Below, piece after piece: positions 14,682 to 22,223 of a stretch of DNA of 35,056 nt. The notes under the pieces are model-generated. The model ran no database searches. It worked only from the letters and a program-made list of their open reading frames with translations, and was not told where the DNA came from. The DNA is from a virus: positions 1 to 35,056 of the IMG/VR virus record IMGVR_UViG_3300037070_001380. One strand, given 5' to 3'. The translations under genes and the position numbers were made by a program. Positions within the stretch are counted from its first letter, which is position 1. The number at the start of each line of letters is the position of its first letter.

Positions 14682-15253
14682 TGGCTCAGTCGTTCAACAA
14701 CTGGGGGACCAGGGACTACCCCGGGTCCATCGATGCGCCTTTCCGCGTGGCCGAGACGTTCGGCCCGACGCCGAGAGGTCACGACTACCTCGACAGCCTC
14801 CGCATGTATTGGCGGCGCACCCCGGATGCCCAGTACCCAGATGGATACCTGGGTACCGTCCCGTCTCGACGCGGTGACCGTCTCCTCGACGGCTTGAAGG
14901 CGCGCACCACCAACAGGCCCACCACCCGTGGGGTCCACAAGGGCGAGCGCATCGACACTCGCGACTACCTCTGGCCCGAGGAGTTCAACCTCTTCACCGG
15001 CCTCCAGTATCAGGCTGCGGGGATCAAGTTCTTCCCGCCTGGCATAGGCGAGTATCTCCAGGACGAGCGCTACCCAACCGACCGGAAGGTCGGGCCGCGT
15101 AGTGTGCCGGTCGGAAACCGCTACATCAACGGCGGCAACCCACAGATGCAGCCGAACCCGGATCGTCTTCCGGTGCTCAGATCCCAAGCTCCACCGTGGG
15201 CCAGCGGTGTGCGCGGTAACCCAGGTATGGCCGTGCCCTATCCAGGGAGGTAG
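14681..15253 (+). CDS. Conserved-type phage protein, 190 aa
   Basis: ATG 14681 shares a base with the upstream stop (TGATG). The protein is rich in Arg, Pro, Gly and Tyr with few predicted helices. Segments such as RTPDAQYPDGYLGTVPSRRG, GVHKGERIDTRDYLWPEEFN and FFPPGIGEYLQDERYP recall proteins found in tail regions of actinophages. No enzymatic signature. Probably a minor virion component, by location; not proven. Confidence 0.7.
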   Translation: MAQSFNNWGTRDYPGSIDAPFRVAETFGPTPRGHDYLDSLRMYWRRTPDAQYPDGYLGTVPSRRGDRLLDGLKARTTNRPTTRGVHKGERIDTRDYLWPEEFNLFTGLQYQAAGIKFFPPGIGEYLQDERYPTDRKVGPRSVPVGNRYINGGNPQMQPNPDRLPVLRSQAPPWASGVRGNPGMAVPYPGR

Positions 15254-15255
15254 CA

Positions 15256-15471
15256 GTGCTCAGTAAGTTGAAGGCCAAGCTCGAAGAGAAGGACGCCGCC
15301 AATCGTCATCCTCTCGCCATCAGGCTGGCTGCTCCAGGGATGCGGACCACCGGAGGGACTGACTGGAGTCAGGGCGGCGGCATCAACCTCGGCTCCGGTT
15401 CCAAGTTCCGTCACATGAACACCGAGCAGTTCATGGAGCACCTCGGCCACGCCGAGGAACCGCCCTCCTAA
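15256..15471 (+). CDS. Hypothetical protein, 71 aa
   Basis: GTG 15256 preceded by GGGAGG about 5 bases upstream. Short basic N-terminal helix (LSKLKAKLEEKDAANRHPLA) then a Gly-rich middle (GGTDWSQGGGINLGSGSKF) and helix (TEQFMEHLGHAEE). The stop overlaps the next start (TAATG). Unknown function, in the virion-protein cluster. Confidence 0.65.
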   Translation: MLSKLKAKLEEKDAANRHPLAIRLAAPGMRTTGGTDWSQGGGINLGSGSKFRHMNTEQFMEHLGHAEEPPS

Positions 15472-15665
15472 TGCCGGTACCGCTCCATCCGAAGCGGCGT
15501 CGTGTCATGGGCCGCAACTGGGCGGCGGAACCAGAGAAGCGGATGCTCCGCAACCTGGCGTACCGCACCAAGTATGGTCAAGGTCGACCAGCCCCCTCCT
15601 CGATGATGGTGCAGAACCTGCGTGAGCAGGAGGAAGAGCGCCGGGTGGGCTATCCTCCCGCTTAG
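15471..15665 (+). CDS. Small basic protein, 64 aa
   Basis: ATG 15471 shares its A with the upstream TAA. Very basic (PLHPKRRRVMGRNWAAEPEK, then LRNLAYRTKYGQGRP) with an acidic helix near the end (VQNLREQEEERR). Could be a nucleic-acid or virion-assembly factor. No family recognised. It is followed by a 60-base gap. Confidence 0.6.
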   Translation: MPVPLHPKRRRVMGRNWAAEPEKRMLRNLAYRTKYGQGRPAPSSMMVQNLREQEEERRVGYPPA

Positions 15666-15725
15666 AGAACTCGCTGTAGAACCTGTCGTCACAACCCGTC
15701 GTAGTACAACGAGCGAGGTAACACC

Positions 15726-15938
15726 GTGACGTACACGATCAAGGGCCGTCGTGCTGCCCAGCAGGACTCGACCCAGCCGACACAGATGACCCGGCAGTAT
15801 TCGGCTGGCAACATGAGCGTGAACGCTGCCGTCGCCCAGCCAGGATCGCCAGGACTGCCTTTCATCGGGCAGTACAACGACATCCCGGAGAAGCCGCTGG
15901 GTCGCAGCCTGCCCCGAATCAGGGATCGTCAGTTCTGA
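15726..15938 (+). CDS. Hypothetical protein, 70 aa
   Basis: GTG 15726 with GAGG at 15715-15718, in a start region (AGCGAGGTAACACCGTG) resembling that of the 14424 gene. The protein is polar and Gln/Pro/Gly-rich (YTIKGRRAAQQDSTQPTQM, QPGSPGLPFIGQYNDIPEKP), likely extended or beta. Its stop overlaps the ATG of the membrane protein. Possibly a small structural protein. Confidence 0.65.
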   Translation: MTYTIKGRRAAQQDSTQPTQMTRQYSAGNMSVNAAVAQPGSPGLPFIGQYNDIPEKPLGRSLPRIRDRQF

Positions 15939-16276
15939 TGACCGCTCCTATCACACCACCGCCCCCAGGGACGGTCTTCACAAGGGATCCTGTCGCTGTC
16001 ACGACGGCGGTCTTCACCTTCCTGCTCGCTGTCACCTCGGTGCTTCTGATCACTGGGGTCTTCTCCGACGTGGTCGGTGGTGTGATATCGGGCGTGCTCG
16101 CAGCGGCCTGGGCGGCGACGCAGTTGCTGTTCGTCAAGCCAGCCACCGTGCCCCGCCAACCACTGGCCGAACTGGCTTACGAGAACCAGCAACCAGCCGG
16201 TGATGTCCAACCCGCATCCACTCCGGTGGTGGAGATCGCAGACCTTCCCATCGACCAACCAGGAGCAACATCATGA
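15938..16276 (+). CDS. Two-TM membrane protein, holin candidate
   Basis: 112 residues. Helix 1 at about 20-42 (AVTTAVFTFLLAVTSVLLIT) and helix 2 at 45-66 (VVGGVISGVLAAAWAATQLL), then a 45-residue polar tail. Two TM helices and a gene immediately before the endolysin make it a holin or antiholin candidate. The typical-looking holin is, however, the gene just after the endolysin (17420), so this could be its partner. TGATG overlap with the upstream gene. Confidence 0.65.
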   Translation: MTAPITPPPPGTVFTRDPVAVTTAVFTFLLAVTSVLLITGVFSDVVGGVISGVLAAAWAATQLLFVKPATVPRQPLAELAYENQQPAGDVQPASTPVVEIADLPIDQPGATS

Positions 16277-16380
16277 GCGACGAACCGACCAGCGACCCCG
16301 CCGCAGGCGAAGAAGACGAAGTCCCCGACGACTACGTGTCCGACCCTGTCGACCCCGACGAGGAGGACGCCGATGGCTGA
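16273..16380 (+). CDS. Acidic micro-protein, 35 aa
   Basis: ATG 16273 (ATGA overlap with upstream, AGGAG at 16261-16265) to TGA 16378-16380, overlapping the endolysin start by 8 bases. It is almost wholly Asp, Glu and Pro (begins MSDEPTSDPAAGEEDEVPDD). It resembles the 22-residue acidic peptide at 18634 (also MSDEP). It may serve mainly for translational coupling to the endolysin. Confidence 0.55.
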   Translation: MSDEPTSDPAAGEEDEVPDDYVSDPVDPDEEDADG

Positions 16381-17389
16381 AGTTCTCTACCCGGACGGAT
16401 ACGCCAGTCCGCCAGCGATGAAGACCATCGACCAGGTCTTCGCTCGCCCGTCAGTGGTCATCCTCCACCCCGAGTACAAGAAGCGTTGGAAGGGGCTGAT
16501 GATCGCCTCGGGCGGCAAGCTCGGCATCGGTGGGGGCGGGCGTACCACCGAACAGCAGGAGCGGGTGTTCCTCGACCGCCACAACAAGGTCGGGTCCGGT
16601 GGCTGCTGCATGTACAAGGACCAGCGGTACCAACTGAAGATGGGCTACGCGCACGCTGCGCCTCCCGGCCTGTCCTTCCACGAAACCATCGTGGATGGTG
16701 GCGCCGCTGCGGTCGACGCCATTGGTGACCTGAAGTGGGCGGCACTCAACTGCCAGGCGTACGGCCTGGCCCAGGCATCATGGGGCAACGAGCTATGGCA
16801 CTTCCAGTTCGATGAGTTCCCGAACAGCGTGTCGTCTTGGAAGCGTTCGGGTAGCCCCGCTCCACAGAATTGGACGATCCCCGGGGGATCTCCAACGCCT
16901 CCAACTCCCCCATCGGGTGCCACCTACACCGTCGTGTCTGGCGACTCCTGGTACGGCATCGCCGCCAAGGTGGGATGCACGCCAGAGGCGTTGGTCGCGG
17001 CTAACCCGCCCAAGACGATGCAGACGGTGATCCATCCGGGCGACGTGCTCAACATCCCGAGTAGTGCGACCAAGCCGCTGCCTCCCACGCCGCCGCCACC
17101 GCAACCTGCGACCGACTGGATGAAGATCGGCCAGGATGCAACGACGCCTCCAGGCACCCCGAACCTGAAGAAGGGTGTCGTCCACTCCAACGTGACGTGG
17201 TTGCAGGCCGTGCTCTACTCGATGAACTGCCTTGCCGAGAGCGCCATCGACCATGACACCATGGTGCAGCAGTTCGGTGATGCGACAGCGGCTGGGGTCA
17301 AGTACTGGCAAGGGCAGAACGGGATCATCGACGACGGCATCTACGGACCACAGACTTCGGCGAAGATGTTGGCAGTGCGCGGCAAGTAA
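16373..17389 (+). CDS. Endolysin: M15 peptidase, LysM, PG-binding
   Basis: 338 residues; degrades host peptidoglycan at the end of infection. Residues 1-150 form a VanY/M15 metallopeptidase-like domain: GRTTEQQ, SFHETIVDGGAAAVDAIG with H103 and D115 as zinc ligands, and NELWHF with E140 and H143. Residues 184-228 are a LysM domain (YTVVSGDSWYGIAAKVG, then VIHPGDVLNIP), flanked by Pro/Thr linkers. Residues 268-335 resemble a PG_binding_1 domain (YWQGQNGIIDDGIYGPQTS). No signal peptide, so export depends on a holin. The S-x-H motif is spaced slightly more widely from the Asp than usual. Confidence 0.9.
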   Translation: MAEVLYPDGYASPPAMKTIDQVFARPSVVILHPEYKKRWKGLMIASGGKLGIGGGGRTTEQQERVFLDRHNKVGSGGCCMYKDQRYQLKMGYAHAAPPGLSFHETIVDGGAAAVDAIGDLKWAALNCQAYGLAQASWGNELWHFQFDEFPNSVSSWKRSGSPAPQNWTIPGGSPTPPTPPSGATYTVVSGDSWYGIAAKVGCTPEALVAANPPKTMQTVIHPGDVLNIPSSATKPLPPTPPPPQPATDWMKIGQDATTPPGTPNLKKGVVHSNVTWLQAVLYSMNCLAESAIDHDTMVQQFGDATAAGVKYWQGQNGIIDDGIYGPQTSAKMLAVRGK

Positions 17390-17419
17390 CCCTCTCAGCA
17401 GATTGGAGGACGGAGCGCC

Positions 17420-17743
17420 ATGCCAATGCCCCGTCCTCCGATCAAGTCGATGACGGACTTCATCGTCTTCTCGTTCATCACGATCATCGTCTTCATCCTG
17501 GCGGCGGCGTCGGGCGCTCTCATCTTCTCGACCATCTTCCGCCCGGAGGAAGACAACAGCCAGTTGGTGACCATCCTGGCCGATATCACAACGTCGTTGA
17601 TCGCTGCGTTGGTGGGCTTCCTTGCTGGCAAGGGCCAAGGTCGCTCTGACGCTGAGGAGGCTCGCAAGGAGCAGGAGATCCGCATCGAGGAGATCAAGGC
17701 CGGGGTACCTCCTGTTCCGGCGTCGAAGGACGGTGACAAGTGA
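17420..17743 (+). CDS. Probable holin, two TM segments
   Basis: 107 residues, GGAGG about 9 bases before the ATG at 17420. TM1 at about 12-36 ([20 protein letters not shown]) and TM2 at 49-70 ([20 protein letters not shown]), followed by a highly charged tail ([20 protein letters not shown]). This charged C-terminus after two helices is typical of class II holins. It lies directly after the endolysin and overlaps the collagen-like gene (GTGA at 17740). Confidence 0.75.
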   Translation: MPMPRPPIKSMTDFIVFSFITIIVFILAAASGALIFSTIFRPEEDNSQLVTILADITTSLIAALVGFLAGKGQGRSDAEEARKEQEIRIEEIKAGVPPVPASKDGDK

Positions 17744-18588
17744 AGCCGTTGCACGGCATCGTCGTTATCTCGGTGATTGCCACGGCGCTCGTCATGGGTG
17801 CTGTCAGCGCAGCCGTCACTCTCAACAACCCGGTGCCAACCACCACGACGATGACGATTACCACCACCGTCGTGCAGACGCCGAGTGGTGGCTCGGTCGT
17901 CGTCGTCCAGGGCGAGCGGGGTGAGCGTGGCCCCCAGGGCTTGGAAGGTGACCCCGGCCCGCCAGGTCGCGATGGTGAGGATGGCCGCTCCATAGTCGGT
18001 CCCGCTGGGCCACCAGGCAGTGACGGCGAGAGCATCGTCGGCCCTGCTGGACCTCCCGGTAGCGACGGCCAGGACGGCAGCAATGGGCTGGCAGGCGAGT
18101 CGATCACCGGCCCGTCTGGTCCGGTTGGTCCCCAAGGAGAGCCGGGACAGGACGGCAACGACGGCCAGTCGATCCAAGGAGAGCAGGGCGGGCGTGGTCC
18201 CGCTGGACCGCAAGGTCCACCCGGTGAGAACACTCCGGTACCTGGCCCCCAAGGAGAGGCTGGCGAGGTTGGCCCCGCTGGTCCTGCTGGCCCGCCAGGA
18301 AGCTCAGTGGTCGGACCCGCTGGTCCTGAGGGTCCAGCGTCACAGGTTCCCGGTCCCGCTGGTCCCGCAGGTCCACCAGGAAGCTCGGTCGTCGGTCCCG
18401 CTGGCCCACCAGGACCAGCCGGTGAGTCGATCACCGGACCCCAGGGCGAGCCGGGTCCGCAGGGAGAGCAGGGTCCACCGGGCCAAGACGGAAGTTCGGG
18501 CTGTCCTGGCAGTATCCAGACCGTTGTCGTTCACCAACGAGTTCCCTTCGATGGTGACGTGGCGATCCAGGTCTGCGTAGTTGGGTGA
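17740..18588 (+). CDS. Membrane-anchored or secreted collagen-like protein
   Basis: 282 residues. Residues 5-27 are a hydrophobic signal or anchor ([20 protein letters not shown]), then a Thr-rich stem (31-47), then Gly-X-Y collagen repeats from about G58 to G257. These are broken at intervals by a G-x-S-I/V-V/T-G motif (GRSIVG, GESIVG, GESITG, GQSIQG, GSSVVG). The C-terminal segment has two Cys (C255, C279) that could form a disulfide. The DNA contains matching internal repeats. Collagen-like domains are common in phage fibres, but this one has an export signal and is coupled to the holin gene. Possible roles: spanin-like or surface-coating factor; unproven. Confidence 0.8.
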   Translation: MKPLHGIVVISVIATALVMGAVSAAVTLNNPVPTTTTMTITTTVVQTPSGGSVVVVQGERGERGPQGLEGDPGPPGRDGEDGRSIVGPAGPPGSDGESIVGPAGPPGSDGQDGSNGLAGESITGPSGPVGPQGEPGQDGNDGQSIQGEQGGRGPAGPQGPPGENTPVPGPQGEAGEVGPAGPAGPPGSSVVGPAGPEGPASQVPGPAGPAGPPGSSVVGPAGPPGPAGESITGPQGEPGPQGEQGPPGQDGSSGCPGSIQTVVVHQRVPFDGDVAIQVCVVG

Positions 18589-18614
18589 AAGCAGTCGCTA
18601 AGGGCAAGAACCCC

Positions 18615-18633
18615 TGAGTGATACCGTGGCTTG
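18615..18633 (+). promoter_or_regulatory. Candidate extended -10 promoter
   Basis: TGATACCGT at 18619-18627 has the TGnTAnnnT form of an extended -10 element and ends 6 bases before ATG 18634, which lacks a ribosome site. This again fits a leaderless transcript. No -35 match is visible. Weak evidence. Confidence 0.3.
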
Positions 18634-18702
18634 ATGAGTGACGAACCAGTGACACCCGAAGAGGACACACCCGACGAAGAAGGAGACGATGACGATGAGT
18701 GA
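18634..18702 (+). CDS. Acidic micro-protein, 22 aa
   Basis: ATG 18634 to TGA 18700-18702, reading MSDEPVTPEEDTPDEEGDDD and two more acidic residues. It shares the MSDEP start and composition with the 35-residue peptide before the endolysin. It overlaps the next gene and provides its ribosome site (AAGGAG at 18680-18685). May be a leader peptide for coupling rather than a functional protein. Confidence 0.4.
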   Translation: MSDEPVTPEEDTPDEEGDDDDE

Positions 18703-18913
18703 CGAAGAGGCACCGGAAGTCCCACAGCCTCCTGCCGGGTACATTCCCGGTGATCCCGAGAGCGACGTGCCGGTCAGCCAGTCGGTCGGGGATCGGGGTG
18801 AGGTCGAACCATCTCCCGACGAAGTCCGTCAGGCCCAACTCGATGCCATCGAGAGTGGCGGTGGGGCATCGCCCGATACCGCTGCGGCCGGGGCCGAGCA
18901 CAAGGACCGTTGA
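18695..18913 (+). CDS. Acidic, Pro-rich hypothetical protein, 72 aa
   Basis: ATG 18695 lies 9 bases after AGGAG (18681-18685); ATG 18689, two codons earlier, is the alternative. The product starts MSDEEAPEVPQPPAGYIPGD and is disordered-looking and acidic throughout, ending AAGAEHKDR. Its first residues echo the two MSDEP peptides. No family recognised. Confidence 0.55.
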   Translation: MSDEEAPEVPQPPAGYIPGDPESDVPVSQSVGDRGEVEPSPDEVRQAQLDAIESGGGASPDTAAAGAEHKDR

Positions 18914-18937
18914 ACTTCGAGTCGAGGGGAGAGGTGA

Positions 18938-19342
18938 GTGGCCGTACGGGTCGATAGAGAGGTCTTCGACCCGGCAAGCGGTCACTCACCTGGTGGCGCT
19001 CAGGTCTACGACGATGGGACACGCCAAGATCCTTGGCAACCACGCCCCTTCGCCACCAAGACCGAGTACATCATGTCGGAGGCTCTTCGGCTGATGTCAG
19101 TACCAGCCGACGTGATCCGCATGACCCGTCCCGTCGTGCCACAGCAACTCTTCCCGGCTCAGTACGGCTACCCCGACGTGGCGCTGACCATCGAGGACGT
19201 GCTCAACACCGACCGTTGGTCGCCACAGATCCGTAGCTGGGTTTCAGGAACCCCACTCCAGCCACGCAGTGTTGACACAATGGAAGACATGTGGTCGGGG
19301 ACTCTGAGAGGCTTCAACGCCTCACCTAACATGGCTGGCTAA
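18938..19342 (+). CDS. Hypothetical protein, 134 aa
   Basis: GTG 18938 with GGGGAGAGG a few bases upstream. Residues 40-60 are helical (ATKTEYIMSEALRLMSVPAD); residues 60-110 are Pro/Tyr-rich (RPVVPQQLFPAQYGYPDVAL, then TIEDVLNTDRWSPQIRSWVS). No cysteine, no TM segment, no family recognised. It precedes a strong ribosome site for the next gene. Probably virion-associated from location. Confidence 0.7.
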   Translation: MAVRVDREVFDPASGHSPGGAQVYDDGTRQDPWQPRPFATKTEYIMSEALRLMSVPADVIRMTRPVVPQQLFPAQYGYPDVALTIEDVLNTDRWSPQIRSWVSGTPLQPRSVDTMEDMWSGTLRGFNASPNMAG

Positions 19343-19351
19343 GGAGGCACC

Positions 19352-19597
19352 ATGGCTGTCAACGACAGCAGAAGCATGAACGAGGACTTCGAGCAGGGGT
19401 CCATCGACAGCACCTACATCCAACTGGCCCCCGACCGGGGCGGCGTGATCGAGGTGATGCCCTTGGAGCGCCTGCAATGGCCCACCTACGCCCAGGCCGA
19501 GCGTCACGACGAGTCGCCGTTCTTCGAGGCGCACGTTCGCAAGAGCATGCACCCGCATGAGGTCATGACGACGTACGGCGGCGAACAGCGCTACTGA
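19352..19597 (+). CDS. Hypothetical protein, 81 aa
   Basis: ATG 19352 with an excellent ribosome site, AAGGAGG at 19342-19348. An acidic start (NDSRSMNEDFEQGSIDSTYI) leads into VIEVMPLERLQWPTYAQAER and a His/Glu-rich end. No recognised motif. The strong initiation signal suggests high expression. Confidence 0.7.
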   Translation: MAVNDSRSMNEDFEQGSIDSTYIQLAPDRGGVIEVMPLERLQWPTYAQAERHDESPFFEAHVRKSMHPHEVMTTYGGEQRY

Positions 19598-19600
19598 GCC

Positions 19601-19801
19601 ATGAAGCGGCGATACGACGCTTTCACCCAAGGTATGGGTGTCGAGGAGCCGTCCTACACCTGTGCCACATGCGGATACTCGTCGCCCAACCGCAAGAACT
19701 TCCGCAACGCCGATGACGGTCACGTCTGTTCGACGGGCCACTACACCGACAAGGAAGGCAACGAGAAGCGGCAGAAGAACGTGTACGCACGCCCCAGATG
19801 A
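19601..19801 (+). CDS. Small zinc-ribbon protein, 66 aa
   Basis: ATG 19601. C21-x2-C24 (YTCATCGYSS) pairs with H41-x-C43 (DGHVCSTGH), giving a likely zinc site, followed by a basic tail (EGNEKRQKNVYARPR). The start follows the upstream stop by 3 bases. Nucleic-acid binding is possible; no family name recognised. Confidence 0.65.
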   Translation: MKRRYDAFTQGMGVEEPSYTCATCGYSSPNRKNFRNADDGHVCSTGHYTDKEGNEKRQKNVYARPR

Positions 19802-19815
19802 GGCGATACTGACGT

Positions 19816-20391
19816 ATGCCTCGTATCGTCACATGTCACCTCTGTCGGCTCATCACTAAGTTCCCTGACGTCCCCGAGGGCACGCCGATGGTCCCAGCCC
19901 GGATGATCTTCAAGGACGGCTCCGACTTCACCTACAAGGACGACGACGGCCATGCCGTCATGGTGCCGATGTTCGACCCGATGCTGGAGGACTTCGTGGA
20001 GCGCCACGAACACGGGTTGGAAGACTCCACCCACCTCGCCAGCGGCGTTATCGAGGTGATGGCCGTCGAGCAGAAGACATGGGAGACGATGGACGTGGCG
20101 GCGATGATCCGCGGCCAGATCCACGAACAGACCGGCCAGTGGTATGAGGATCGGGATACCTACCGTGAGGGTGCCATCGAGTGTTACAACAAGCACGGCA
20201 ACCCGACGCTGGAGACTGGCTGCTCCGACTACCTCGATGACTCCAAGATGATCGGCAAAGCCGAGTATCACGCCGAGGGCCGTACTATCACAATCCCCCG
20301 CAAGCTGCGGCAGTATCTCTGCTACCAGTGCCCTTACCAGCAGGCGTACATCAACGTCGAGGTGAGGCGCAAGGCCGGGATGTACAAGTGA
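19816..20391 (+). CDS. Phage protein with N- and C-terminal CxxC pairs, 191 aa
   Basis: C7-x2-C10 (VTCHLCRLI) near the start and C169-x2-C172 (YLCYQCPYQQAY) near the end may join in one zinc site. Between them is a mixed domain with SDFTYKDDDGHAVMVPMFDP, a helical part (MLEDFVERHEHGLEDS, IRGQIHEQTGQWYEDRDTY) and GAIECYNKHGNPTLETGCSD. Seen in actinophages as a hypothetical protein. The stop is overlapped by the next gene (GTGA), so the two may function together. Confidence 0.7.
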   Translation: MPRIVTCHLCRLITKFPDVPEGTPMVPARMIFKDGSDFTYKDDDGHAVMVPMFDPMLEDFVERHEHGLEDSTHLASGVIEVMAVEQKTWETMDVAAMIRGQIHEQTGQWYEDRDTYREGAIECYNKHGNPTLETGCSDYLDDSKMIGKAEYHAEGRTITIPRKLRQYLCYQCPYQQAYINVEVRRKAGMYK

Positions 20392-22223
20392 CCGTCACCT
20401 ACGACTGGCGTACCGACACGACGACCGTTACGGCGATTGACAGCGTCGACCTCATCTATGACGTAACGGGCGACTTCTCAGTCATCACGACGATGGTGCA
20501 AGCGCCTTCTGCTGGTGGGTCGGCAGGGATCAAGGTGACGGATGGGTCCGTCAACCTGCTCTTCTCTGTTGGTCCGCTTGCTGGTGACAACATCATCTCT
20601 GTGCCGGTCGGGGTCAATTTCCTTGTCTTGCAGTGGACTAGTGGTACCTACACGCCGTTCACCTCCAGCGATGGGGTCGTATGGCATCCGTTGGTGAACC
20701 CCAAGGTCGATGTTGATGGCAACCCGTTGCCGTTCCCAGAGTTCCCGACCACGCCGACGCAAGCTGGGCTATTCTTCCAAACCGATCCCTCGACCACCGT
20801 GGAAGAGACGGCGGTCTATGGCTCCCCACGGGTGCTCCCTGGCACGATCCTGGCGCAACTTGATGATCCCGACCATCTTGCTGATTGGATCATCTACCCC
20901 GAGACAGAGACGCTGGCGCCCATCGGGCTGGTTCCACCTAAACCACCTGATCCTGTGACATCTTCAGCAGAGGCCACGGTCCATGCTTTCGTTGGCGCTC
21001 CCTTTGGTGATCTGGAGTTCGACGTGGGCAAGAGCGTCGGCTGGCTCAATCGGTTCGTGGATGACCTCTTCGTCACCGATGTCAATGCAGGCACCCAGCG
21101 TTACTGGGTGGTCAACTGGACGGCGTCGTTCCATGACACCTACTACAAGTTCTCGGGGAAGAGCTTCTTCCTCGACCCGGTGGCCTACCGCAAGGGTCAG
21201 GTTCAAGATGCGCTCGACTACTCCCACCGTCACCCTGAACAACTGGTGTACGACGACAACGACTGGGTGATCTTCCTCGACGCCCACGAAGGACTGTCGA
21301 CCGACACCCGCTCCAAGCCCGACGACTACCTCATCTCCACATATCAGTCGTTCATCTATCGGGAGATCGCTAGGGCTAACGACTCGGGCCTGGATCGAGT
21401 CGTCCTGCCCTTCTACGTCTTCTTGCGCCACGACCACATCCAGAACGTCAGCCAGACCTACACCGATCTCGATGATCGGTTGTTCGTGGTGACGCAGTCG
21501 GCTGGTGTGCCGTACTACTTGCCAAACCTGGGTATGACCAGGATGTTCCGGGTATCGGTGCTCAGGGATCCTGACTTCGACTGGTCGATCATCGATACCC
21601 CGGTCGCCATCCCCGACACCACCGTCAAGATCCAATTGGTGAGCTACGCCTACGCCCATTGGAGCCTCCAAGACATCCCGCCCAAACAGGCGCGGGTGCC
21701 ACCGTTGTCTCCTGGCAACGACGATGGCTGGTTGCAGCGCTGTCTGATCTCCCAGGTGGTACCGATCACCGGCCTGCCCTTTGGTGACCCGTACAACCCC
21801 ATCACCACCTGGGTTCACCCCGTCGAGGATGTGGCTGGGTTCCGTGGTCCCTGGTGTTTCGACACCTACGCTGAACTTGTCGATGGTGCTGAGATACCGT
21901 ACCCACCGCCGCCCATCGACCCAGAGGTGGCGGGGCTGATGACCCCGATGTACGACCTCGTCTTCCGCATCAACGTGCGTGATGGCGTGTGGTACGCCGG
22001 TAACGGCGTCGGCAACACTCAGTTGATCTGGAGCGACGATCTCCAAGAGTTCATCGCCTACGGCCAGCCGATCCCGGAGCCGATCCAGTTCACCGAGAAT
22101 CCTCCAGGCAGCGGCCTGTATGAGGCTGACCCGGCACTGGTCGGCGCCAATGGGCTGTACGAGATTCCTACTGGCATCATCGAGGATCCACTCGGCAGCG
22201 GACTGTACGACCCACGCCCATGA
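20388..22223 (+). CDS. Beta-sandwich plus glycosyltransferase-like protein, 611 aa
   Basis: GTG 20388 overlaps the upstream stop. Residues 1-170 are strand-rich and resemble a LamG/concanavalin-like fold (VDLIYDVTGDFSVITTMVQA, QAGLFFQTDPSTTVEETAVY). Residues 205-430 resemble a GT-A glycosyltransferase: helix, then DNDWVIFLDAHEGLSTD with D298-x-H300-E301 where GT2 enzymes have D-x-D/E, then SFIYREIARANDSGLDRVVL. The C-terminus carries repeats (NPPGSGLYEADP, GANGLYEIP, DPLGSGLYDPRP). It may decorate or bind host glycans, or modify phage particles. The upstream 60 bases of this frame lie in the previous gene. Domain calls are from pattern only. Confidence 0.6.
   Translation: MTVTYDWRTDTTTVTAIDSVDLIYDVTGDFSVITTMVQAPSAGGSAGIKVTDGSVNLLFSVGPLAGDNIISVPVGVNFLVLQWTSGTYTPFTSSDGVVWHPLVNPKVDVDGNPLPFPEFPTTPTQAGLFFQTDPSTTVEETAVYGSPRVLPGTILAQLDDPDHLADWIIYPETETLAPIGLVPPKPPDPVTSSAEATVHAFVGAPFGDLEFDVGKSVGWLNRFVDDLFVTDVNAGTQRYWVVNWTASFHDTYYKFSGKSFFLDPVAYRKGQVQDALDYSHRHPEQLVYDDNDWVIFLDAHEGLSTDTRSKPDDYLISTYQSFIYREIARANDSGLDRVVLPFYVFLRHDHIQNVSQTYTDLDDRLFVVTQSAGVPYYLPNLGMTRMFRVSVLRDPDFDWSIIDTPVAIPDTTVKIQLVSYAYAHWSLQDIPPKQARVPPLSPGNDDGWLQRCLISQVVPITGLPFGDPYNPITTWVHPVEDVAGFRGPWCFDTYAELVDGAEIPYPPPPIDPEVAGLMTPMYDLVFRINVRDGVWYAGNGVGNTQLIWSDDLQEFIAYGQPIPEPIQFTENPPGSGLYEADPALVGANGLYEIPTGIIEDPLGSGLYDPRP

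Noticed and set aside
17930-18500. Repetitive DNA that might be a CRISPR or tandem array
   Set aside because: The periodicity is that of Gly-X-Y codons in an intact collagen-like frame, with no constant repeats separated by unique spacers.
20964-22046. 360-codon minus-strand frame
   Set aside because: Shadow of the 611-residue plus-strand gene; low-complexity Val/Asp/His composition and no start signal.
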